In this document: positions 1-5,354 of the stretch, in pieces
How positions within the stretch are numbered: the first letter of the stretch is position 1
Layout of the letters: the number at the start of each line of letters is the position of its first letter
Assembly (NCBI GenBank): GCA_934678955.1
Contig: CAKUSI010000239.1
Coordinates: 1 to 6,158, forward strand
DNA from: an uncultured Austwickia sp.
Lineage (GTDB): Bacteria > Actinomycetota > Actinomycetes > Actinomycetales > Dermatophilaceae
DNA: 6,158 bases
Reading direction: 5' to 3'
Translations under genes and position numbers: made by a program
The notes under the pieces: generated by a model
What the model saw: the letters and a program-made list of their open reading frames with translations, nothing else
The model's database searches: none
What the model was told of the DNA's origin: nothing

Positions 1-180
1 CTGTGCGGGCACCGCGACCACGGTCAGCTGCGCACCGATCACGGTGATGATGTTGGCGACCCACAGTCGGCGGAAGTGTTCGTTGGCCAACGGCCGCGAA
101 TCGGCGAGCAGGTGCCGGATGCTCACGGCGTTGCCGCCCTGATCCGCCGCTCCCACGGGCCCCGCCGCTCCCACGTCCAC
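1..180 (-). CDS. MFS transporter, N-terminal fragment (runs off the left edge)
   Basis: Read on the minus strand, this frame is open to the window edge and gives 60 residues. After a Gly/Ala-rich leader comes RHLLADSRPLANEHFRRLW, then the start of a hydrophobic helix (VANIITVIGAQLTVVAVPAQ). The pattern of a short 'RPL.N..FRRLW' amphipathic lead followed by a first membrane helix with G.Q.T.VAVP is typical of the EntS-like/MFS_3 group of major facilitator exporters. The inference is a proton-driven inner-membrane efflux protein; substrate unknown. The start is uncertain. GTG at 180 keeps a leader with GC-rich third positions and has AGGAC 11 bases upstream. GTG at 126-124 would give a protein beginning at the SIRHLL segment, closer to the usual family N-terminus. 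It is divergent from the TSUP gene with a gap of only 55 bp (109 bp if the later start is right). About 350 residues should lie outside the window. Confidence 0.75.
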   Translation of the reverse strand, partial: MDVGAAGPVGAADQGGNAVSIRHLLADSRPLANEHFRRLWVANIITVIGAQLTVVAVPAQ

Positions 181-197
181 GACACGACGCTGTCCTA

Positions 198-221
198 TCA
201 CGCGACCGAGGTGGTCACGCG
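198..221. repeat. 7-bp direct repeat in the divergent intergenic region
   Basis: TCACGCG occurs at 198-204 and again at 215-221, a spacing of 17 bp centre to centre, in the short gap between the divergent MFS and TSUP genes. Paired half-sites in such a gap can be a shared regulator site, but the motif is short and GC-rich, so chance is a real possibility. Confidence 0.25.
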
Positions 222-227
222 TAGGGT
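222..227 (+). promoter_or_regulatory. TAGGGT element just ahead of the TSUP start (-10 box or ribosome binding site)
   Basis: TAGGGT sits 8 bases before the GTG start at 236. It fits the actinobacterial -10 consensus TANNNT, which would make the transcript almost leaderless. The AGGG inside it, 9 bases from the start, could instead be a Shine-Dalgarno sequence. No convincing -35 box lies 16-18 bp upstream. The element supports the chosen start either way, but its role is undecided. Confidence 0.35.
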
Positions 228-235
228 GTCGCGCC

Positions 236-1021
236 GTGGAGGAGGTGTCGCTGCTCGCGCTCGCGCTGCTGGTCACCGCATCGTTCGCCGCCGGCTGGGT
301 CGACGCGGTCGTCGGCGGTGGCGGGCTGATCCAGTTGCCCGCCCTGGCGGTGGCCTTTCCGCAGGCGATGCCCGTACAGCTCCTCGCCACCAACAAGCTC
401 GCTTCCGCCTGCGGGACTGCGACCAGCACCCTTACGTACCTTCGCCGTGTCCGCCCCGACCTGCGCACCGCGCTGCCGCTCGCGCTGGCCGCCTGGGCGG
501 GCTCGACGGGCGGGGCGTTCATCGCCTCGCGGATCCCGCGTGAGGCGTTCAACCCGTTGATCCTGCTCGTGCTCGTCGGCGTGGGGACCTACACCCTGGC
601 GAAGCCATCCCTCGGCCAGGTCGAGGCGCTGCGGCACCCGCACCGCCGGCACCTGGCGTACGCGGCGGTGATCGGCTTGGGTGTCGGCGTCTGGGACGGC
701 GCCCTCGGGCCGGGGACGGGGTCGTTCTTCGCGTTCCTGCTGGTGGGGGTGCTCGGGTACGCCTTCCTGCAGTCCACCGCCCTAGCCAAGATCGCCAACC
801 TCGCCACGAACCTGGCTGCGCTGGCGGTGTTCATCCCGCAGGGGGCGGTCGTATGGCACGTGGCTCTCCCGATGGGGGCCGCCAACGTGCTCGGTGGGTG
901 GCTCGGCGCGCGCACCGCGGGCGCGCGCGGCCACGCGTTCGTCCGGGCGGTGTTCGTCGTGGTGGTGGGCGGTTTCGTGGTGCGGATCGGGTACGACGTG
1001 TGGCGCCAGTTCCTGGGCTGA
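236..1021 (+). CDS. TSUP (TauE/SafE-like) membrane permease
   Basis: A complete 261-residue, very hydrophobic protein with the two internally related halves of the sulfite exporter TauE/SafE (TSUP) family. The first half has the hallmark GWVDAVVGGGGLIQLPAL (residues 20-37) followed by ATNKLASACGTATSTLTYLR (51-70). The second half repeats the pattern as WDGALGPGTGSFFAF (153-167) and TALAKIANLATNLAALAVF (181-199). About eight membrane helices can be placed, with a polar His/Arg-rich loop near 130-140 between the halves. Family members move sulfite, sulfonates or other sulfur- or carbon-containing anions across the cytoplasmic membrane; the substrate here cannot be read from sequence and no sulfur genes are adjacent. 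The start is GTG at 236, with AGGG 9 bases upstream; 261 residues is normal for the family. It diverges from the MFS gene and converges with the BluB-CobT gene, so it is probably transcribed alone. Confidence 0.9.
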   Translation: MEEVSLLALALLVTASFAAGWVDAVVGGGGLIQLPALAVAFPQAMPVQLLATNKLASACGTATSTLTYLRRVRPDLRTALPLALAAWAGSTGGAFIASRIPREAFNPLILLVLVGVGTYTLAKPSLGQVEALRHPHRRHLAYAAVIGLGVGVWDGALGPGTGSFFAFLLVGVLGYAFLQSTALAKIANLATNLAALAVFIPQGAVVWHVALPMGAANVLGGWLGARTAGARGHAFVRAVFVVVVGGFVVRIGYDVWRQFLG

Positions 1022-1088
1022 GGAGCCGCGCGGGACGGGGCTGACACGACGGGGCCGCCGACGCCGCACCGGGTCCGAGTGGCGAGCG

Positions 1089-1134
1089 TCAGCGGGTCCG
1101 GGCCGCGAGGCTCAGCGGGTCCGGGCCGCGAGGC
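1089..1134. repeat. Perfect 23-bp tandem duplication over the 3' end of the BluB-CobT gene
   Basis: Positions 1089-1111 and 1112-1134 are identical over 23 bp. Both start with TCAGCGGGTCCGGG and end with CGCGAGGC. On the minus strand the copy at 1112-1134 encodes the last residues (LAARTR) and TGA stop of the fusion protein, and the copy at 1089-1111 lies immediately after that stop and carries another TGA. Because 23 is not a multiple of three, the second copy is in another frame. No classical hairpin-plus-T-run terminator was seen in the convergent gap (1022-1111). Confidence 0.9.
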
Positions 1135-3082
1135 GACGCAGCCGCAGGCCCTGCAGGAGCAGCGACGTGGCGAGCGCCGCGCCCACGCCCTCCCCGGCCC
1201 GCAGGCGCAACGCCAACAGCGGCTCGAGTCCGAGTTCGCGAAGGACGAGTTCGTGGGCCACCTCGCGGCTGCGCTGCCCCGCGACCAGGTAGGCGTGCAC
1301 GGCCGGCTCCAGCCGCTGCGCGATCAGTGCAGCGACCGAGGTGGCGAGTCCGTCGAGCACGACGCCGGTGCCCGCGCCCGAGGCGCCCAGCACGACGCCG
1401 ACCAGCACCGCAATCTCGGGTCCTCCGAGCCCGGCGAGCAGGTCGATCGGGTCGTCGAAGTTGCTCTTCGCAGCCCTCCGGGCCACGGCCGTCGCGACGA
1501 CCTCCCGCTTGCGGGCCATGATCGCGGCGTCCGACCCGGACCCCAGCCCGACGGTCTCCTCGGGGTCGGTGCCCAGCGCCGCGCACGTGAGCGCCGCGGC
1601 GACCGTCGTGTTGCCGACGCCGACCTCGCCCAGCGCCACCAGACCACCGACGGCCGCTCGGGCGCCGAGCTCCCGTCCGGTCGCCACGAGCCGCTCCACG
1701 GCGGCACGGGAGAGCGCGTCGCCCGTCGCCAGATCCCCGCGGGCGTCGTCGTCGAGGGGTCGAGCATCCGCGGAGCCGGGCAGCGGGCCGCCGGTCACCC
1801 CGGCGTCCACGACGATCACGCTGAGGCCGGCCCCTGAAGCCGTCACGGCGCCGAGGCCGCGGCCGGCGATCGACGCTTCGAGTACGTCACGGGTGACGCT
1901 GGCGGGGTACGCGGAGACGCCCAGGCCGGCGACCGGGTGGTCTGCGCCGACCAGCACCAGCGTGCCGCTTTCCGAGGCGCCGACCCCGGCCGCGACCAAG
2001 ACGTCCAGCGCCCGGTCGAGCACGCCGAGAGAACCCGGAGGGGAGAGCAGGTCGTCCGCGTCGTCGGTCGCCGCCACCACCCGCGCCTGGTCGGGGGATC
2101 GGAGGTGGTTCGGCGGGGGAGCGGGCTCCAAGCGGTTGCGGCGCGCGCGGGAGCCCGTACCGTCTGGAGTCTCTCCAGGATCTCGCGGATCGCCTGGACC
2201 GCCCCGGTGGACTGGACCGCGCGGGTGGCCTGGAGCGCTCGAGTGGACTGGACCGCTCGGGTGGCCTGGACTGCCCTGGTCGTCGGTACCGACCGGGTCG
2301 GCTTCCGAACCGCCGTCGACGTCCTCCGCCGATGGGGTGGGCCAGCGTTCCTCCAGGATCACCTCGTCCAGGGGGAGCCGCGAAGACCACGCGAGGCGCT
2401 GCAGGCCGGGCTCGGGTGGGCGCTCGTCGGGCCAGCCCAGGCACAGCCAGCCCAGGGTCTCCACGCCGTCGGGGAGGTCGAGCAACGCCTGCAGGTCGCG
2501 CGGTTCGAAGAGAGTCACCCAACCCATTCCGAGGCCGTGGGCCCTGGCGGTGAGCCACATGTTCTCGATCGCGCAGGCACAGGACCACAGGTCGGCGTCG
2601 GGGAAGGTGGCTCGCCCCAGCACCCCGGATGCGGGGGTACGGCGGTCGCAGGCCACCACGACCCCCAGGCGCGCCTCGCGCAGGCCCTCGAGCTTGAGGT
2701 CGAGCAGCCGCTGGGCCCGGTCCGAGCTGAACGCGGCAGCCTGCCGCAACCTGAGGGAATCCGCCATGGCGGCAGCCCGATCCCTCGTCGCGGGGTCTGC
2801 CACGACGATGAACCGCCACGGCTGGCTATGTCCCACCGACGGACCGAGGTGGCCGGACTCGATGACCGCGCGGACGAGCTGTTCCGGCACGGGGTCCGGT
2901 CGGTAGCGGCGGATGTCCCGCCGGCTCGCCACGATGCGGCCCAACGCCTCGATCGCCTCGGGCGGGAACGCCCATCCCGACGGGTCGCCGGCCCGCTCGT
3001 GCGCGGAGCTGGGGTCGCCGACCGTGGGGACGGGTCGGCGCCAGATCGTCGCAGGTGCGGGCGCGTCCGGGCGGGAAGTCAT
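1112..3082 (-). CDS. bluB-cobT: BluB-CobT fusion: 5,6-dimethylbenzimidazole synthase / NaMN:DMB phosphoribosyltransferase
   Basis: This 656-residue cytoplasmic protein joins two consecutive enzymes of B12 lower-ligand synthesis. Residues about 40-250 are BluB, a flavin-destroying nitroreductase relative that turns reduced FMN into 5,6-dimethylbenzimidazole: SRRDIRRYRPDPVP (53-66), the signature GPSVGHSQPWRF (80-91), DLKLEGLREARLGVVVACD (128-146), NMWLTARAHGLGMGWVTLF (174-192). Residues about 335-656 are CobT, which transfers phosphoribose from nicotinate mononucleotide to that base, giving alpha-ribazole phosphate: SPPGSLGVLD (347-356), ADHPVAGLGVSAYP (380-393), GEVGVGNTT (485-493), GGPEIAVL (553-560), and AGEGVGAAL (629-637), where Glu631 matches the catalytic Glu of Salmonella CobT (Glu317). 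Between them is a linker of about 80 residues rich in Gly, Pro, His and Asp. The ATG at 3082 has no good ribosome binding site but a -10-like box six bases upstream, so translation may be leaderless. Domain order matches the BluB/CobT2 fusion of Propionibacterium freudenreichii. No cobalamin riboswitch was seen upstream. Confidence 0.93.
   Translation of the reverse strand: MTSRPDAPAPATIWRRPVPTVGDPSSAHERAGDPSGWAFPPEAIEALGRIVASRRDIRRYRPDPVPEQLVRAVIESGHLGPSVGHSQPWRFIVVADPATRDRAAAMADSLRLRQAAAFSSDRAQRLLDLKLEGLREARLGVVVACDRRTPASGVLGRATFPDADLWSCACAIENMWLTARAHGLGMGWVTLFEPRDLQALLDLPDGVETLGWLCLGWPDERPPEPGLQRLAWSSRLPLDEVILEERWPTPSAEDVDGGSEADPVGTDDQGSPGHPSGPVHSSAPGHPRGPVHRGGPGDPRDPGETPDGTGSRARRNRLEPAPPPNHLRSPDQARVVAATDDADDLLSPPGSLGVLDRALDVLVAAGVGASESGTLVLVGADHPVAGLGVSAYPASVTRDVLEASIAGRGLGAVTASGAGLSVIVVDAGVTGGPLPGSADARPLDDDARGDLATGDALSRAAVERLVATGRELGARAAVGGLVALGEVGVGNTTVAAALTCAALGTDPEETVGLGSGSDAAIMARKREVVATAVARRAAKSNFDDPIDLLAGLGGPEIAVLVGVVLGASGAGTGVVLDGLATSVAALIAQRLEPAVHAYLVAGQRSREVAHELVLRELGLEPLLALRLRAGEGVGAALATSLLLQGLRLRRLAARTR
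2171..2278. repeat. 36-bp tandem repeat in the BluB-CobT linker
   Basis: Two 36-bp units at 2207-2242 and 2243-2278 both begin GTGGACTGGACCGC and match at 30 of 36 positions. A third, more decayed unit can be traced at 2171-2206. On the minus strand they encode 12-residue units, GHPSGPVHSSAP (273-284) and GHPRGPVHRGGP (285-296), followed by a degraded GDPRDPGETP. The period is a multiple of three, so the frame is kept and the tract works as an expandable linker. Confidence 0.8.
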
Positions 3083-3088
3083 GGGCCC

Positions 3089-3094
3089 AACCTA
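3089..3094 (-). promoter_or_regulatory. Putative -10 box for a leaderless BluB-CobT transcript
   Basis: On the minus strand TAGGTT (matching TANNNT) ends exactly six bases before the ATG at 3082. That spacing would place transcription start at or next to the A of the start codon. Leaderless mRNAs are common in actinomycetes, and no convincing Shine-Dalgarno sequence is present. No -35 box is evident at the usual distance, so this is a tentative call. Confidence 0.4.
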
Positions 3095-3113
3095 GTGCGA
3101 GCTCCCATCGCAC
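3095..3113. promoter_or_regulatory. Inverted repeat upstream of BluB-CobT, possible operator
   Basis: GTGCGA at 3095-3100 and TCGCAC at 3108-3113 are perfect inverted repeats separated by 7 bp, immediately upstream of the -10-like box on the minus strand. A further GTGCGA half-site lies at 3127-3132. The placement suits a repressor or activator dimer site. The arms are only six bases, so chance cannot be excluded. Confidence 0.35.
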
Positions 3114-3170
3114 GAGGGCGGCCCGCGTGCGATGCCTGTCTCACGCCCGATGGTGGTCATGACCGCTCCC

Positions 3171-3230
3171 CGGCCCGGCGAACGGCCCGGCGAACGACCC
3201 GGCGAACGACCCGGCGAACGTCCCGGCGCG
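3171..3230. repeat. 12-bp tandem repeat array, five units, intergenic
   Basis: Five consecutive 12-bp units start at 3171, 3183, 3195, 3207 and 3219. The first two are CGGCCCGGCGAA, the next two CGACCCGGCGAA, and the last is CGTCCCGGCGCG. The core CCCGGCG is invariant. The array lies about 90 bp upstream of the BluB-CobT start codon. Paired neighbouring variants suggest growth by slippage or unequal crossing over. Confidence 0.9.
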
Positions 3231-3296
3231 TACCCCGCGAACAGCAGGGCAAGCGTCACACGTGCAGACTTCGAGCGTCCCTGCGCCGGCAAACGT

Positions 3297-3320
3297 GGGC
3301 CGTGTTGCGGGCCGTGCTGC
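3297..3320. repeat. 12-bp tandem repeat, two units, intergenic
   Basis: GGGCCGTGTTGC (3297-3308) is followed directly by GGGCCGTGCTGC (3309-3320), 11 of 12 positions identical. It lies just downstream of the HNH gene stop. It does not form an evident terminator hairpin. Confidence 0.7.
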
Positions 3321-3326
3321 GCGCCG

Positions 3327-3360
3327 GGGTGGCTACCGGTCTGGCGGGTGGCTACCGGTC
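3327..3360. repeat. 15-bp direct repeat spanning the stop codon of the HNH gene
   Basis: GGGTGGCTACCGGTC occurs at 3327-3341 and at 3346-3360, 19 bp apart. The second copy contains the TAG stop (CTA at 3352-3354 on the plus strand) and the last two codons of the minus-strand HNH gene. The first copy lies downstream and carries the same TAG triplet in another frame. Confidence 0.85.
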
Positions 3361-5319
3361 GTAGGCGTAGCTGCCGGGGGAGAGGTCCCAGTGGACGTAA
3401 CGGCCGCGCTCGTCCGCCACGGGGCTGACGGTCGCGGCCAGGCGTCGCTGGTGGACCAGCGTGTGGTGGCGCTGGCACAGCAGGGTCGCGTTGCTCAGGT
3501 CGCTGGGCCCGTGGTCCAGCCAATGCCGAATGTGATGGGCCCGAGTCCACGTCGGTGGCGCGCTGCACCCCGGATAGGTACATCCGCGGTCCCGGTGCCA
3601 CAGCGCCCGCCGCTGGGCAGGGTCGAACAACCGCGTCGCCCGGCCCTGATCCAGGATCTGCGACTGACTGCCCAACACGGTCGGGATGATCTCCGCGTCA
3701 CAGGCCAAGCGCCGCACCTGCGCCGGGGACAGGAACGTCCCGGCGGCCCGCGAGCCGATCACCTCCCCGGCTCCGATCCCGGCCAGCAGGGACTGCAAGC
3801 CGATCGTGACGTACAACGCCGTCGACGAGGGCAACGCCGTGGCCATCAATCCCGGCACCGCGACCAGGCGGCTCCGGGGCGAGGGTGCACTAGCCGCGGG
3901 GCCGATCCCCGTGCCGGGCTCTTCAGCAGTGCCGGGCTCTCCAGGCGTGCCGTGCGTCCCGCTCGCCTTGCCCTTCCCGCTCGCCTTGCCCGCGCTGGGG
4001 CCGGCGCTAGGGCTGCCCGCCTCGCTGGGACTGCTCACACTCGGGCTGGGACTGGTGTCGTCGGCGTGGTTGTCCGTCTCGCTGGGGCTGGGGGTGGTGG
4101 TGGTGTGCAGGGCCGCGCCACGAGCCAGAACCTCGGCGAGTGCTTCGGCGCGGCGCTGCCCGGCGGGGCGCAGGTCGGTTTCCCCGGTGTCGGGGTTGGG
4201 CCGCGGTGCGGCGAGTGGGCCGATCGCCGCTTCGAGGACGGCTGCCTGGGCGGGGGTCAGCCGTAGGGCGTATTCCGTGAGCCCTGTGGAGCACACACCC
4301 GGGGAGGACAACACTGCGCAGGAAGCCAGCTTCTCTTGCAGGTCATCGATCTCACCGGGGGCGCCGTGTCGGGCCAGTAGAGCTGGACGCAGACGCTTCA
4401 TCTCCCGAAGTCCCTGTTCGCCGGCCAGCAGGCACAACCCGCGGGTCACCGTGGGGATGGCCTCCGGCACGAGCCGCGGCGCCAGTACGGCAGCCTCGCT
4501 GAGCACTCCCAGTGCGCTGGCCACGTTTAACGCCGAGCCAGTGATGTGCTCCCACACGATCCCCAGCGGGGAGTCTGGGTCTAACGCCGCCACCGGGTCG
4601 GACCCAGCCAGGCCCGTGCGGCGTCCTTGGCGGGTCATCTTCACCAGCCGCGCCAGCGCGTAGGCCCCGCCCTGGCGTAGGGAGGGCGCGTGCCGGGTGA
4701 TCCACACCGGCGTGCTGCATCCCGCCTGCCTGATCACGTCCCGCTCTTCGGCCTCTAACACGGCCCGGGCCCGCACGCTGTCCCACACCGCCACCGCTCG
4801 GTCGGCGGCCTCTACAAGATCGGCCAACCCGCTACCGGACAGCCCGGTCAGCCACGACCCGTGCTTTTGCCCCAGGGCAATCCCCGCCCGGATCGCCGGG
4901 ATCACCTGACTCGAGGGGATCATCGCAACCGGGGAGCCGCCATCAGGGGCGCCGCCATCAGGAGCGCCTAGGCCCACACCATCTCTCAGGCCATCGTGCA
5001 GGCCATCCCAGGGCTCACCCCAGGGCTCACCCCAGGGCAGGTCCCAGGGCGCGTCCCCTTCATCCGGGGCATGCCCGGGCAGCGGGTCCATCCCATCGAG
5101 ATTCACCGGCGCGGACTGTGCGATCCCCGGATCGCCCGCCACGGCATCCATCCAGAAACCGGGGAAGAAGTCCGCGGTCGAAGCCTCACGGGCATCCTCG
5201 CGGCAATCCCCCTGAAAGTCCCCGAGGACGTCCCGGGTCCAGCTGGGGGTCGTGGCGCGCGGTCCGGTCCCCGCGGGCGACGGATCGCCGTGGGTTGGGG
5301 CACCGGCCGGAGTCGACAT
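3352..5319 (-). CDS. DUF222 / HNH endonuclease-domain protein (13E12 repeat family)
   Basis: This 655-residue protein has the two-part build of the DUF222-HNH (REP13E12-like) proteins found in many copies in actinomycetes. Residues about 140-400 form the helical DUF222 region, including GSGLADLVEAADRAVAVWDS (162-181) and the segment around CSTPVWITRH (201-210). Residues about 536-623 hold the nuclease: VRRLACDAEIIP (535-546), then CTYPGC (580-585), HHIRHW (595-600), LSNATLLC (608-615) and HHTLVH (618-623). These supply the HNH residues and the Cys/His pairs expected to hold structural zinc, so the site looks intact. Two low-complexity tracts are additions: an acidic Asp/Gly/Pro/Trp-rich N-terminus (about 1-130, with PWGEPWGEPW) and a Ser/Pro/Gly/Thr-rich insert (about 402-482). 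The ATG at 5319 has AGGA at 7 bases and a promoter directly upstream. Cellular role is unknown; links to mobile or repetitive DNA are inferred from the family. No terminal inverted repeats were found. Confidence 0.9.
   Translation of the reverse strand: MSTPAGAPTHGDPSPAGTGPRATTPSWTRDVLGDFQGDCREDAREASTADFFPGFWMDAVAGDPGIAQSAPVNLDGMDPLPGHAPDEGDAPWDLPWGEPWGEPWDGLHDGLRDGVGLGAPDGGAPDGGSPVAMIPSSQVIPAIRAGIALGQKHGSWLTGLSGSGLADLVEAADRAVAVWDSVRARAVLEAEERDVIRQAGCSTPVWITRHAPSLRQGGAYALARLVKMTRQGRRTGLAGSDPVAALDPDSPLGIVWEHITGSALNVASALGVLSEAAVLAPRLVPEAIPTVTRGLCLLAGEQGLREMKRLRPALLARHGAPGEIDDLQEKLASCAVLSSPGVCSTGLTEYALRLTPAQAAVLEAAIGPLAAPRPNPDTGETDLRPAGQRRAEALAEVLARGAALHTTTTPSPSETDNHADDTSPSPSVSSPSEAGSPSAGPSAGKASGKGKASGTHGTPGEPGTAEEPGTGIGPAASAPSPRSRLVAVPGLMATALPSSTALYVTIGLQSLLAGIGAGEVIGSRAAGTFLSPAQVRRLACDAEIIPTVLGSQSQILDQGRATRLFDPAQRRALWHRDRGCTYPGCSAPPTWTRAHHIRHWLDHGPSDLSNATLLCQRHHTLVHQRRLAATVSPVADERGRYVHWDLSPGSYAYDR
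3911..3991. repeat. 18-bp in-frame repeats in the low-complexity insert of the HNH gene
   Basis: Two adjacent pairs of 18-bp repeats lie here. One pair starts GTGCCGGGCTCT (3911-3928 and 3929-3946); the other starts CCCGCTCGCCTTGCCC (from 3958 and from 3976). They encode repeated Gly/Pro/Glu/Thr and Lys/Ala/Ser/Gly segments (for example KASGKGKASG, residues 445-454) between the DUF222 and HNH parts. Confidence 0.7.
4938..5054. repeat. In-frame tandem repeats in the N-terminal tail of the HNH gene
   Basis: Four 12-bp units begin at 5007, 5019, 5031 and 5043. The first two are identical (CCCAGGGCTCAC); the others keep CCCAGGGC and vary after it. On the minus strand they encode four-residue Pro-Trp repeats within PWDLPWGEPWGEPWD (residues 91-105). 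A separate pair of 15-bp repeats around CCGCCATCAGG (about 4938-4970) encodes APDGGAPDGG. All periods are multiples of three. Confidence 0.8.
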
Positions 5320-5325
5320 ACCTTG

Positions 5326-5354
5326 ATCCTAACGCGCCATTTCTCATCCGACAA
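5326..5354 (-). promoter_or_regulatory. Promoter of the HNH gene, probably giving a leaderless or near-leaderless transcript
   Basis: On the minus strand TTGTCG (5354-5349) and TAGGAT (5331-5326) are separated by 17 bp, close to the sigma-70 type pattern TTGACA-N17-TANNNT. TAGGAT ends six bases before the ATG at 5319, so transcription would start at the start codon. AGGA within the same box could instead act as a ribosome binding site at 7 bases. The surrounding DNA is unusually AT-rich for this window. Confidence 0.5.

Larger units (their letters stand above)
3083..3351. other. Repeat-bearing intergenic spacer between two minus-strand genes
   Basis: This 269-bp gap separates the stop of the HNH gene from the start of the BluB-CobT gene. 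It holds the possible promoter and inverted repeat of BluB-CobT, a 12-bp tandem array (3171-3230), a second pair of 12-bp repeats (3297-3320) and part of a 15-bp direct repeat. Both strands are open over parts of it (a plus-strand frame reads PGER repeats, a minus-strand frame reads SPGR repeats). Neither frame has a recognisable domain or a credible ribosome binding site, so I treat it as non-coding. Confidence 0.6.

Noticed and set aside
1079..2906. Long open frames on the plus strand opposite the BluB-CobT gene (1079-1837 and 1341-2906)
   Set aside because: They are antisense shadows caused by high GC. Their products are Arg/Ser/Pro-rich with no domains, whereas the minus strand has clear BluB and CobT motifs throughout.
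3171..3230. CRISPR array
   Set aside because: The units are 12 bp and contiguous with no spacers, so this is a tandem repeat and not CRISPR.
3083..3351. Cobalamin riboswitch ahead of the BluB-CobT gene
   Set aside because: I looked for the B12-box type conserved stretches and saw none; the likely promoter abuts the start codon and leaves no room for a leader.
3132..3428. Small plus-strand frame encoding PGER repeats
   Set aside because: It has no ribosome binding site, runs into the 3' end of the HNH gene on the other strand, and its regular part is fully explained by the 12-bp DNA array.
3092..3601. Minus-strand frame ending in SPGR repeats, overlapping the end of the HNH gene
   Set aside because: Most of it is an out-of-frame shadow of the HNH domain and the remainder is repeat DNA with no domain.
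3262..4663. Plus-strand open frames opposite the HNH gene
   Set aside because: They are low-complexity products without recognisable motifs, antisense to an intact HNH reading frame.
3352..5319. Insertion sequence around the HNH gene
   Set aside because: No terminal inverted repeats, target-site duplication or transposase motifs were found; only the family's repetitive nature hints at mobility.
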